Source of the DNA: Lineus longissimus
Lineage: Eukaryota > Nemertea > Pilidiophora > Heteronemertea > Lineidae
Assembly (NCBI RefSeq): GCF_910592395.1
Contig: NC_088310.1
Location: forward strand, 23,331,491-23,395,490
Reading direction: 5' to 3'
Length of the DNA stretch: 64,000 nt
Of this stretch, positions 12,961 to 23,319 are shown in pieces (positions within the stretch are counted from its first letter, which is position 1; every line of letters begins with the position of its first letter). The notes beneath the pieces were generated by a model. That model saw only the letters and a list, made by a program, of their open reading frames with translations, searched no databases and was not told where the DNA came from. A program made the position numbers and the translations under genes.

Positions 12961-13138
12961 CAGTGGGGCCTCTTTTAGCGGACAATTCTCTATTAAGGAC
13001 AACCTCCCTATCAAGGACACTAGCTTCGGTCCCAAAGTAGTTGTTTCCATTGAATTTGACCTGCCTAATCAGGGCACCTCTCTATTAAGGACAACACATC
13101 TAGGTCCGGAGGGTGTCCTTAATAGAGAGGTTGAACTG
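12961..13138. mobile_element. pogo/Tigger-like MITE, 178 bp
   Basis: The element starts CAGTGGGGCCTCTTTTAG and ends CTCTATTAAGGACACC-like (inverted) before CTG. It is flanked by TA on both sides (12959-12960 and 13139-13140), as for Tc1/mariner-superfamily insertions. CAGT followed by a CCTCT-TTA-(A/C)GGACA motif resembles known pogo-type ends. The CTATTAAGGACAAC word is repeated inside. It is non-coding; an open frame through it is incidental. Confidence 0.7.
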
Positions 13139-14144
13139 TATGTGCATTTGGATCTGCTACTGGAAATTACCATTACCCTCATTTAATAGACGAAACACTT
13201 GGTAATGCAGTCAAGAGGACAGTGATTGACGTGTTCCGACGTTACCACCCGGGCATTTTATAACTGATTTCCGATTGTCTGTCTGGTACATGTATCATAC
13301 GGTGCCTGCATAGCAATGCTTCACTTGCGGTTGTGTACACTATTGCACCAAACTATTAGCTTTGAATGTAATCAACACGAACTCTTATTTCTCTGGCTTG
13401 TTGTGAGGTTGGCCTCGAAAAGGAATTACTGAATACCTATGAAAATGTACATCAAAATAAGCAAAGCAAATAATTAGAAATGTTTTTCAAGACCAACTAG
13501 ACAATAACCTGAAGAACACAATTATAGTGACATGTTGACGCGGATTCTTTTTTAGCTACATTTATTTTAATAGGTGTACATGTACTTGTCTTTACACACC
13601 CATGTTTGACATGAGACTTTTGGTGATACCGTCAAGAGGCCAGAAGATAGGCCTATTTTATATGATAGCAGATGGTCAGATGGACACAGCCCCTCCCTCT
13701 ACAGGAGGAATGAAACGGAGCGTGGCGTAGCACATCGAGCCTACTTCAGTCATCAGTGAGCTATAGAATATCCAAATGTACGTCACGAACATTCCAGGAG
13801 TCAGTGCTAGGCGACGGCCTCACCCGGGATGATAAAATCCTGCCGTTGCTCAGCAGAGAAACTCGTCTCTATAGCCTAGATCATGATAGCTTTACAAATA
13901 AGTACTCCCGCCAGATCTTGGTCAAAATTCGATCGGTGAGTGGTCAACGTTGACCTCTGCGTTCAGATTCTCCTCATCTTCAGTGACGAACCAACCCCCC
14001 TTTATGGAAAGTAGCAATGTTTGATGCGTTAATGTTTTGTACGCGACTGTTAGAAAATCATCTCACGTTTCACCCTCAGCCAAGTCGCAACTTTTACGGA
14101 AACGAATCAACGTATCTCAGGTCACTTTTGCGTTTAACTATTCT
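13139..14144. repeat. Non-coding; holds second copy of a direct duplication
   Basis: 13477-13645 is the second copy of the duplication described at 12539. The rest contains short frames that I do not recognise. Confidence 0.5.
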
Positions 14145-16166
14145 CTAATCGGAATAACCGATATTAGTAACAACAATTAGTTCGCTATCATCTTCCAAAT
14201 TCTTCCTACTCACCAGTTTCTTAAACAGTTTCCGAATATTCGCCAGTCGTCGCTCCACCGTCGCAGCAATATCCAAGCGATACAACCGGAAAATGAGGTC
14301 GCCATATTCTACCATCTCCGTGTGTTTATTTGACATCAGCGCGATCAGGAAATTCACCAGAAGAATGGTGACGATGACGATGAATAGAATATGAAGTAGC
14401 TGAGCGATATATGGTGTCATGATGTTGTAGTCCTTTACATTTATCATGTTCAGCATCATCTCAAATGTACTATAAAACCCTGATCCGATACTAGCAAAAC
14501 CTGCCTTTGTACAGTCCAAGCCCAATATGGATTTAAAGGTGATCGAAAAGGAGCTAAAGATGATAACGAACACAACAAGGAACTGTAGAACGGCCATCAT
14601 CATCCTCTGGAATCCAATCACGAACCCACCGAGGCCAGGAATGAGTTGTAGAAAGTAGAGAACGGACCATACGATCACGACCTTTGCAATTCCGTTTGCT
14701 GTTACTGCCAAGGTGGCCAAAACGTAAAAGGCGGCTTCAGTTTTTACTACCCTGTTTTCGAGGACTAGTGCCGTACAGAATATCACTATAAATCCACTCG
14801 CCATTAATGCAGTTGAAGACCTATACAAAGCGTTATTGACGACGTAACTCCCCTTTTTAGTGAACTTCGAATTAAAACGCCAATTTCGTACTACCCCCAC
14901 CAATGTTATGATGAGGCTAGCGATGTCAAACAGAAGCACGGGGAAGAGGACCAAGAGAATTACGCAAACGAGTGGGATATTAAGGAATTTCCCTTCATTC
15001 GATTCAGTTATGAAGTGTTTCAAATTTAATGTTTCATATTGACAGGCTATCAGATTTACACTGTTCTTCTTCATTGTCAGCACTCGGGAACCGAATATAT
15101 CAGAGACCAATTCTGCAAGAGCTCCACTACTAGTGTTCGCCGAAAGGCCAATTGTGATCATATGAATATACTTCATGTCATAGTCATGGGTGCGAAGAAC
15201 GTAATCTAGGTAAACAAACAGGCTCTCTGATATCGTCGATGCTACACTTGCAAAGATGATAACGAAAAATCTCAAAACCATCCACGCAAGGATATAATAA
15301 CGGTTTCGTCGGAATGTTTGTTGCTCCCAAGCATGAAACAGCGATGTATCCATAAGGCCTGTTTCAGAAATAGCCGCAAGTTCCTGACTGGTTGTTGTCA
15401 AAAGATCTCGCAAAGGAGACACGTGATACCTTGACCCAAGAGGCTTGTATTCTGGCATGCAGTAGCTGATCTTCTGGAACGGGCCGGACTGAGACTCGTC
15501 TATTTTGTAAATCCCGATAGTTGCAACAATAGCTGTCACAAGATGATACTGACCTAGCTTTGATGCCAATTCTAACGGTCTCAGACCATCTGCAGTCTCA
15601 CCGTACAAGAGACACCGCCTTTCATAATGATCTTGATAACATTCCATAATCTCCTGGTACAATCTGACGTACTCTTCTCTTTTCTGTAGACGAAGGTAAC
15701 TCCCATATATCAGAGCGTGGATGATGTTTGCTTTTCCAACATCAGAAATCTGTAAAATCTCACGAGGGAACGTTTTGCAGTAGAAGGCAACAATCGCGAT
15801 GGCGTCAAACATGGCCGCGAGAATGGGTACTGACCGAAAGTAACAGCCCTGCAGTAACGGAGACGCAAAACGCAGACCTTCCAAATCTAGCGGCAAGGAT
15901 TCCTCAATGATGGCAATACCATGGAAGCCGTTTCTTGCATTTTCTGACACACTGTTGTAAATAGATTCCAAAGCATCTCTATCGTCTTTCCAGATAATTT
16001 CCATTAGCTTGTTTTTCGCTGGTCCTTTTAACTCCGATAACGCGGCTGCACTATCTAGTATTTTGTTAATCTCGTCGATCAGATGTTGTAAACCGACATT
16101 CCCTCTTTCCTGGAGTTTTGATCCTGATTCCATACCTGGATTGACTTTAACACACCGAAAATTCAT
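14145..16166 (-). CDS. Divergent TRPV-like cation channel, paralogue A
   Basis: Single uninterrupted frame of 673 codons ending in TAG. The upstream frame continues to an earlier ATG at 16232, but I place the start at 16166. There the Met (MNF) aligns with MNV of the neighbouring paralogue, similarity stops upstream of it, and a CCAAT motif (minus strand, about 16257) would lie at promoter distance. Residues numbered from this Met: helical N-terminal domain with NIIHALI (147-153) and an ankyrin-like GLRPLELASKLGQ (about 194-206), matching the GLTPLKLAAK repeat known before the TRPV membrane domain. S1 is about 288-310, followed by a long extracellular loop to about 395 with sequon NTS (344) and Cys375. 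S2 is 396-426, S3 450-469, S4 478-511, linker GFQRMM, S5 526-548, pore 549-583, S6 586-612 with LLVNFLIALMS (TRPV: LLLNMLIALM). IFRLYRLDIA follows at the TRP-box position. The pore lacks GxGD. Role inferred: membrane cation channel, stimulus unknown. No introns seen. Confidence 0.88.
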   Translation of the reverse strand: MNFRCVKVNPGMESGSKLQERGNVGLQHLIDEINKILDSAAALSELKGPAKNKLMEIIWKDDRDALESIYNSVSENARNGFHGIAIIEESLPLDLEGLRFASPLLQGCYFRSVPILAAMFDAIAIVAFYCKTFPREILQISDVGKANIIHALIYGSYLRLQKREEYVRLYQEIMECYQDHYERRCLLYGETADGLRPLELASKLGQYHLVTAIVATIGIYKIDESQSGPFQKISYCMPEYKPLGSRYHVSPLRDLLTTTSQELAAISETGLMDTSLFHAWEQQTFRRNRYYILAWMVLRFFVIIFASVASTISESLFVYLDYVLRTHDYDMKYIHMITIGLSANTSSGALAELVSDIFGSRVLTMKKNSVNLIACQYETLNLKHFITESNEGKFLNIPLVCVILLVLFPVLLFDIASLIITLVGVVRNWRFNSKFTKKGSYVVNNALYRSSTALMASGFIVIFCTALVLENRVVKTEAAFYVLATLAVTANGIAKVVIVWSVLYFLQLIPGLGGFVIGFQRMMMAVLQFLVVFVIIFSSFSITFKSILGLDCTKAGFASIGSGFYSTFEMMLNMINVKDYNIMTPYIAQLLHILFIVIVTILLVNFLIALMSNKHTEMVEYGDLIFRLYRLDIAATVERRLANIRKLFKKLVSRKNLEDDSELIVVTNIGYSD

Positions 16167-16232
16167 TATTTTTTGCAATCGCAGATTTCCGATAAATTTT
16201 AAAACCTGACGTTTTGAACAGTTAAAGCACAA

Positions 16233-17242
16233 CAGTGTTGCTGTTCACACAGCCTCATTGGCTGTTATGTTTATGACCACTTTGTGGTTAAATTCGTATT
16301 ACGTCCATACACCGCTACTCGCATCCTTCTACTCACAGACAAAGTTTCAGGGGAAAAAGGCTTCTTCACTCCTCAGATGTCCCCTCAGTTACAGGCGATT
16401 ATCCATAGTCGAACCTTCCCAGTAACATGTTTTCCAACGGTAATCGCCGTGGTTTCGCCCCGGTTCGCCTGCCCTCGGGTATCATTCTCATAAAGCAAAA
16501 GGTTTTTTTATGAAACCTATAATGGTTTGATAATATCCGCTTATTCTGTGTAAACATGCTAATGGAGTTCAAAACATGAAATAGTCACTGGACTCAACCC
16601 TTTTGTAAACACACTCCGTTTGATATGTATTCAACATCGGGTCAATGAAGCAGATCACTAAAAAGTAGAGTATAAATTATCGCTCCTGCAATTTATTGTA
16701 AACTTTTGTACCATAACGGTAACCATGGATAGAATGAACAAATAGTCTCTGAAATACAATTAGTGTAATGAGACTGGCAGCCGTTTTAGTAGATGTTTAC
16801 GTACTGTTTTTCCAAAACTGGAGAGATATCTGACATGGTAAACCACAGTCTGGTAGGAAAACACCACCAACGAAGTACCTGTCAGCACGGCCATCTATAA
16901 GTCCGTGCTACCAGTTTTTCATTCGCCGAGAACAAAGGAGTGTTACCCCAGTCTATACCACAGAACTCTGTCAGCTTTTCATCTCCGAAATGAGACTCAT
17001 CGATTCAATAACTTAAACGTTCATTGCATTAAGTTTCCGAGACACTATAGATGTTCCAGAAGCTCATTCCTTCATTGGCCGGGCCGGCGACTAAATCCAA
17101 TGGTCAGGAAGCCGTACACTAACTTGAAATGTATATATATCTTGAGAAGTAATCATTCCACTGTCTTTGCAAACACCATTAAGGAAATATCTTTAAAATA
17201 GTTGAACGATCAACGAGAGGCTCTGACTTTGCTGATATCAAG
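16233..17242. other. Spacer between the channel paralogues
   Basis: About 1 kb that holds the likely promoter of paralogue A and the 3' flank of paralogue B. I saw no further gene or repeat. Confidence 0.5.
16248..16263 (-). promoter_or_regulatory. CCAAT-box-like motif upstream of paralogue A
   Basis: On the minus strand the sequence reads CAGCCAATGAGGCTG, a CCAAT box within a short inverted repeat (AGCC...GGCT). It lies about 90 bases before the preferred start codon at 16166, which is a usual distance. It is a single motif, so support is weak. Confidence 0.3.
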
Positions 17243-19258
17243 CTATTCTCTATGACCAATAATGGTAACAACAATTGATTCATCCGCTCCCAAACTCCTC
17301 CCAAACTTCCTCTTAATTAGTTTCAGAATCTTCGCCAGCCGTCGCTCTACCGTCACCGCTATATCCAAGCGATACAACCGAAAGATGAGGTTGCCATATT
17401 CCACCATCTCCGTGTGTTTACTAGACATCAGCGCGATCAGGAAATTCACCAGAAGAATGGTGACGATGATGATGAATAGAATATGAAGCAGCTGGGCGAT
17501 ATATATTGTCATGATATTATAGTCGTTTATATTCAACATGTTCAGCATCATCTGAAACGTACTATAAAACCCGACCATAAGTGTGGTGAATGTTTTCTTG
17601 GTACAGTCTAAGCTTAATATGTCCCTGAGGGCGAATGCAAAGGAGGCAAATATTATAACGAAGACAACAAGGAATTGTAAAAGGGCAACCATCATCCTTT
17701 GGAACCCAATTACAAATCCTCCCAGGCCAGGAATAAGTTGTAGAAAATAGAGAACGGACCATACGGTCAAGACCTTTGCAATTCCGTAGGCTATTACTGC
17801 CAGGGCTGCCGTTGCTTGAAAGGCAGGCACAGTTCTTATAACTCCAGTTTGTACGACTAGTGCCTGACTGAATATCACTACATATCCACCCGCCATAACC
17901 GTGGTTGACAACCTGTAGAAGGCGTTACTGACGACGTAATTTCCCTTTTTAGCAAATTTCCGGTTGAAACGTTTACTTCGTATCAACCCCACTAACGTCA
18001 TTATTAGGTCAATTATGTCGAATCCAAGCACAGGGAGAAGGCCTATGAAAACTACTATAACGAATGAGAGAGGGACAATGTTAACCACTTTCGACTCCGT
18101 TATAAAATCCTTCAACTCCAATGTGTCATATTGACAGGCAATAAGGCTGACAGTGTTTTCGTTTATCGTAAGTTCTCCGGACCCGAATATATCCGAAACA
18201 AGTTTGGTGATAGATGTACTACGATTCGCAGATAGGCTCTTTGTTATCATCTGGACCAACTCCATGTCGAAGTCATTGGTGCGAAGAGCGTAATCAATGT
18301 AAACGAACAGTCTGTCCGATTCTTCTGACGCTATCATTGCAAAGAGAATGATGAAAAACCTGACAAAGATCCATGTCACAATGTAATAACGATTACGTCT
18401 AAACGTTTCCCTCTCCCAAGACCGAAATAGAGGATTCTCCATGAGCCCAGCTTCAGAAATAGCTGCCAGTTCGTCACTAGTTGTTGACAACAGATCCGTC
18501 AGAGGGGAAACGTTATATCTGGCACCAGAAGACTTGTATTCTGACAATGCATAGTGGACTTTCTTGAAAGGGCCGGACTGCGTCTCATCTATCTTGTAAA
18601 CCTCTTTAGTTTCGACTATTGCAGCCACAAGACGATACTGACCGAGCTTTGATGCCAATTCTAACGGTCTCAGACCATCTACAGTCTCCCTGTGCAAGAG
18701 ACAATGCCTTTGCTCCTGGGCTTGATAACATTCCATTATGTCCTGGTACAATCTGACATAATCTTCTTCTTTCTTGATCTGAAAGAAACTCCCGAATATC
18801 AGAGCGTGGATGATGTTTGCTTTGCCAACATCTGACGTATCCAATATTTCAGTTGGGAACGTTCGTAAGTAAAACGCAACAACTGCAATGGCATCAAACA
18901 TGGCCGCCAGAATGGGTACTGACCGGAAGTAACAGTCCCGAAGCAACTCGGGCCGAAAACGCAGACCTTCCAAATCGAGCGGCAAGGATTCCTGCATGAT
19001 GGCAAGATCGTAGAAGCGTTCTCTTGCCTTTTCTGACGCACTGTTGTAAACAGTTTCCAAGATGACTTTATCGTCCGTCCAGATGATTTCCATCAGCTTG
19101 TTTTTCGCTGGTCCATTCAATTCAGACGAGGCCGCACTATCGAGCGTTTTGTTAATCTCTTTCACAAGGTCTGTCAGACTTAGTTTCCTTCTTACCGGGA
19201 CTTCCAGATTTGTCCCCACTGCTGGATTGACTTTGATACATGTACACCCGACATTCAT
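17243..19258 (-). CDS. Divergent TRPV-like cation channel, paralogue B
   Basis: Uninterrupted frame of 671 codons ending in TAG. An in-frame ATG at 19366 would add 36 residues, but these have no counterpart in paralogue A. A TATAAG (minus strand, about 19382-19387) lies only 16 bases before that ATG, so transcription would probably begin inside the extension. I therefore prefer 19258. The architecture is the same as A and nearly colinear: ankyrin-like GLRPLELASKLGQ (about 195-207), S1 290-312, long loop with sequon NRS (345) and Cys375, S2 395-425, S3 449-468, S4 478-511, S5 526-548, pore with Cys552, S6 586-612, and IFRLYRLDIA after S6. Across S6 and the following helix 53 of 57 residues match A. 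The two genes are in the same orientation about 1.1 kb apart, which indicates tandem duplication. A and B differ mainly at the N-terminus, in the S1-S2 loop and in the last about 20 residues. Expected product: an integral membrane cation channel subunit, probably tetrameric as in TRPs. Hetero-assembly with A is possible but not shown. Confidence 0.88.
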   Translation of the reverse strand: MNVGCTCIKVNPAVGTNLEVPVRRKLSLTDLVKEINKTLDSAASSELNGPAKNKLMEIIWTDDKVILETVYNSASEKARERFYDLAIMQESLPLDLEGLRFRPELLRDCYFRSVPILAAMFDAIAVVAFYLRTFPTEILDTSDVGKANIIHALIFGSFFQIKKEEDYVRLYQDIMECYQAQEQRHCLLHRETVDGLRPLELASKLGQYRLVAAIVETKEVYKIDETQSGPFKKVHYALSEYKSSGARYNVSPLTDLLSTTSDELAAISEAGLMENPLFRSWERETFRRNRYYIVTWIFVRFFIILFAMIASEESDRLFVYIDYALRTNDFDMELVQMITKSLSANRSTSITKLVSDIFGSGELTINENTVSLIACQYDTLELKDFITESKVVNIVPLSFVIVVFIGLLPVLGFDIIDLIMTLVGLIRSKRFNRKFAKKGNYVVSNAFYRLSTTVMAGGYVVIFSQALVVQTGVIRTVPAFQATAALAVIAYGIAKVLTVWSVLYFLQLIPGLGGFVIGFQRMMVALLQFLVVFVIIFASFAFALRDILSLDCTKKTFTTLMVGFYSTFQMMLNMLNINDYNIMTIYIAQLLHILFIIIVTILLVNFLIALMSSKHTEMVEYGNLIFRLYRLDIAVTVERRLAKILKLIKRKFGRSLGADESIVVTIIGHRE

Positions 19259-19381
19259 ATTTGAGATTGGGGCATTCAGTACGGCAGCACGGCAATATTC
19301 TAAATTAGGGAATGATTGAACATGAAACACGAGTCGGCGGGCAAGTGCGTATTCCTTTACGTTCAAATACTACCAGCATCC

Positions 19382-19387
19382 CTTATA
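19382..19387 (-). promoter_or_regulatory. TATA-like motif upstream of paralogue B
   Basis: The minus strand reads TACTATAAGGGATG. A start of transcription about 30 bases downstream would fall near 19355. That is inside the possible N-terminal extension and before the preferred ATG at 19258. Single-motif evidence only. Confidence 0.25.
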
Positions 19388-20040
19388 GTAGGAGTATATT
19401 GAAATAGTTTTTTTGAAAAGTGTCATCTCTTCACCAGTTGTGATGATGCGACGTAGGTTTCAAGCGAAGTAGTTCGAAAACTGATTACCAATGAATACAC
19501 AGCGATGATGACGATGACGTGCTGCTGCCGCAAAACGGCGATTCAGCTCCCCGATATATGTTCTTCAACGGTCGTTATACACACCTGCAACTTTGATCGG
19601 CCTTGTTCTCCAAAACTGACCACACGTCTAACTCACGATGGGGCAGATTGTCATATGCTTGTACATTTATAACTCAATTCTAAACATGGTTTTACGGCAG
19701 AATATCAACTTCTTTTGTTTGGGCGAGTGATGTAGAGGGGCGGTGATCAATAAATGAGGTACCGTAGTAGTTGGAGTCCGCTCCATCTGGAACCACTCTC
19801 CCTATAATATGCAAACAATGTGATATCGGGTCCATTAGGTGAATCACTGCATAGAGGAAGTTATCGATCGGCAATTTGTAAAACGTGAGTATAAAAAACA
19901 CTGGGTGATATCATCAATTGGATGAATGACAATTGATAAACCGTAAGTTAGACATAACTGTCATTAAGGGCGTTCAAACACGAGATATAATTGTTCTGGG
20001 AAATTCCAATTGTTGAAAAATTGGGCATAGAGTGATTAAA
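19388..20040. other. Upstream flank of paralogue B, no gene seen
   Basis: Short frames only. A GATGATGACGATGACG patch (about 19504) is a minor simple repeat. Confidence 0.4.
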
Positions 20041-20165
20041 GCTGAACTCGCATACAGCGCTTCGCCATCCCGGAGCACCTACTTAACTCGGAACTCGGGA
20101 TTCGAACTCACGACCTCTAGGACAGAAGTCCGGACCTATAATCATGTCACCGCGCTTCCCATGTC
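20041..20165 (-). mobile_element. tRNA-derived SINE (head portion)
   Basis: The minus strand reads GTGACATGATTATAGGTCC, then GGACTTCTGTCCTAGAGG, then GTGAGTTCGAATCCCG. The last is a good Pol III B box (GGTTCGAATCC type; plus-strand position about 20098-20110), and the first part is a degenerate A box at the expected spacing. The T-stem bases do not pair properly and the acceptor arm is poor, so this is a SINE head and not a working tRNA. The 3' body and its exact end are not defined. Confidence 0.6.
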
Positions 20166-22865
20166 AGTGTTCTCCTCAACCACAGCCTCTTTTGTAGAGG
20201 TAGATCAATAAAGACCAGTTGATCAAGGATATAGCCTATTAAAAACTGATGAAAAATCTGAAGTTTCATTTCAATATGACAATCGAAAACAAATGTAAAT
20301 GGAGCATCACTATTAGGGCCATCCAGCATTCAATAAAATTTAACTGAGTTCGCTGTATCAAAGTATCATTTGGTATCGTGTTCTAAAATATTCTACCACC
20401 TTCAGAGTAACAGTTGCACTAAACAGAAAAGAGAAACCTGGATTATGGAAGACGTGTCTCTTCAAGGATACATTATTCCCCCTCTATTTCTGAATAATCT
20501 AGCAGTAATAGTAAAAAAGAGTTAAACTTTATTAATCGTGCTTTCGGAACTAAACGTTCACAATACATCCTATCCCACAAAAATGAAAGTCATTGTTCTC
20601 TCAACCGTTTGAAACTTCAGCCGCTTAGATAGCATCATCATGGAATCGCTCTGCAGATGATGTCTGACGTGCAAGCGGCTGGGCGGTTCGTCGATATGTT
20701 CGAAGATGGTAGCACTGCTTCTCTATTGGGGCTATCGGAATGGCTACAAAAGAAGAGAAAAAGCAACTTATTGATGATAATCCTCGGGAGAGTTGAAAGC
20801 ACCATTGATTTGAACCGCTATTGTTCGTTAAACAACTGCCCAGGGTTATTGCACGTACCATAATAATTACGTGCAATTGCTTACCTACACTAAAAAATGC
20901 GACATTTTAGTTATATCAAAATTTCACTTGCGATAAATGTGATTTGAATTCACTATCACTGACATCATCATTTTTGACCACCAAGGTTTTTGCATCTTAT
21001 CAACATTTAAAAAATATAACCCGACTATTTTGGGTTCAGAATGTAACATTATTTGTCTTATTACAGGCCTTTGATATGAATTAAGTCATTACCACGAGAG
21101 AAATGATAAAAATAAGTTTTAGTTATTTCTTGATATCACCGACATTATGTACTGTCTATAATTATTAAGTCACTATTGCTGACAATATTTACCACCAAAT
21201 GAAAGTTCGTATGATTTACTGTCACTGAACGTCATCTATCAGGAAGGAACATTACTGATGTAGTTAGAAAGCATTTCGAATGAATTGAAACCACTGGCAA
21301 GGTACCGTTACCTTGAATTTACCCTGAACAGGAGCATGAGACCTTGAGCTGCTTGCCTCGTAGCCATGCTGGAATTAAATCATCACATCTGTTAATCAAG
21401 TTTTGATATGGTCTAACCTTTAGCCATTAGCCTCGTCAACACATCCAAGCTGATAGCCATTTGCCACAAGATAGCCGTGAGAAATCCTTCACCTACATCC
21501 AGTCGAGTCAGTGACTCAGAATCCTTGGCAAACCAGATGTTTTGAGAGGAAATACCGCAAAAAAAACTATGCCTTTCACCGAGATGTGAACTCCAATTTA
21601 TACTGAATCACAAAGCAGTCTCATGCAACTCCCGTCGTTCTAGGAATCAAGTTCGGCATGGTTTGCACCCAGGGATTGCAAGAGTCTTCGGTAGGTAATT
21701 TGAATAGTAGGCAAATATGCCGATTAATGGCAACGCTATACACTTTGTTGACACAGAAAACTTGTGACACTAACAGTACAAGATATTTTCCAGGGTTAGG
21801 AAAATGGACATTGAGGAAATAACGTCTTTCTTCGCAATTTCCAAAAAGTATTTGTCCGGAACTTACCATCAAGTCGAGGCTCGATGCAAATAAAGACGCC
21901 GGGGTCACAAAATTCGTCATTTTTGGGTTGAACTATATATTTACGAACTCGAAAAGAAAATCCACTTTCAAAACCCAGAATGTCGGAGACCCAGCTCACT
22001 GAGGTCATGCAATGATCAAGATGCGTGACACAAAATTTCATCACCAATCTGAATGAGCCCAATGAGCCAACTCCTGTTTCTTTTCCCGTTTTTCCCCATT
22101 GATTAGCAACATAAGTACGGTTACTCGTTTTAGACGAAGAAAACCAATCGATATAAAGAAACATTCATCAACCTCTCACTGGTTAAGAGATGTTGGCTAA
22201 GGAAACACCACATTCACCTGGCATTTGTTATTACTGGCAATAACATATTTACATTAGCGTAGCAAAAGCATGCAAAAAGGTGGTGGGAATTGTGTGACCT
22301 CTTGCAAACTTAGTCTGAAGTCTGTCTTCCACATGTCAGACATTATTGGGGCGAACTACTCATCACTTCTGATGACACACTTCTTAACGTTCCTTATCAA
22401 TTCATCGACTTCCACCGGCTAATTTACAAAAGCAGTGATAACTAGGGGCATGGGGGACAACCTACACGATCCGTTGATGTTCTAAGATCACAACAAAACA
22501 TTGAAACGCCCATGAACCAACTAAGTAAAGTAACCCCAGTCTTTACCTCGGAACACATTTCCCCAAACCCGGTGGAGTTTAGTTCACAACGTACGTAACA
22601 TATCCGGTAAGCTTAAATTTGATTACCAGACAGTACAGTTTTTCTCACATAGTTTAATCTGTTCAAGAGAAAAAAAATGTACGTATTGTTGTTTACATTA
22701 AAGCCATTCTTCAGCAAAGTCGTGATCTTTAGTTACGACCAGTGCCTTAATTTACATCATTGTGAAGGAAATCTATCCAATAAAGGTACAAATTTAATTT
22801 GTTCTCTTTCTTAACTGACATTCTTGCTAAAAGTGCTTCATAAACACGTTCTTTAACCTATCTTG
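20166..22865. other. Non-coding; one weak exon candidate
   Basis: Contains a 10-bp-arm hairpin (20848-20857 with 20868-20877, arms ATTGCACGTA). A minus-strand open stretch (21796-22164, 122 codons) contains a GATG-GTAAGT donor near 21869. I recognise no domain, so no gene is called. Confidence 0.4.
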
Positions 22866-22869
22866 AGGA

Positions 22870-23070
22870 TTTGTTACCTGCAGCTTCTATTCCCAGACCC
22901 AGTTTGAGACTTCGGATGTACTAGGAGATGGTGCCATCTGTACCTATTACGAGTGGAATGAACTTATTCTCCGAAACCATTCTGCTAATGGTTGTAGGCA
23001 AACCCTGGTAGATGATCAGTTAGGGTATCATTTCAGACAAGCCAATCGAAGTAGCCAGTATCTGCATGGG
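22870..23070 (-). pseudogene. Decayed non-LTR retrotransposon fragment
   Basis: The minus-strand translation gives YQGLPTTISRMVSE, then KFIPLVIGTDGTIS, a stop, then YIRSLKLGLGI. The pattern (I/V)(I/V)P(L/V)V(I/V)G..GT(I/V) followed by ..L..LGI is typical of the C-terminal end of several LINE ORF2 proteins. There are stops within the frame (including TAA before LIIYQ) and no flanking reverse transcriptase motifs remain. It could be a chance resemblance over a short stretch. Confidence 0.35.
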
Positions 23071-23319
23071 TCGCATGGTGGTGAATGTGGTGGGTAAAAG
23101 GCTTCGTCAAACTATACGCTTAATCACCAACTGGGGTCCACCTACCAAAGATGTGCACCCCGGGTCAGCCCAGCTTCCGCCCCTGGGATTACTTTTCAAT
23201 TTCTCTCCTGAAGTCACAAAGGGAAATATCCTGCCTCAGACGGTTAAACAACGAAACGTGACATCACCACCCTTGGGTGATCTAACAAACGATTATTTAT
23301 GTGAGTGGCAGTCATAAAT

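Noticed and set aside
12953-13186. 77-codon plus frame
   Set aside because: It is almost entirely a pogo-like MITE.
20041-20165. Functional tRNA gene
   Set aside because: The B box is good, but T-stem and acceptor pairing fail, which fits a SINE head.
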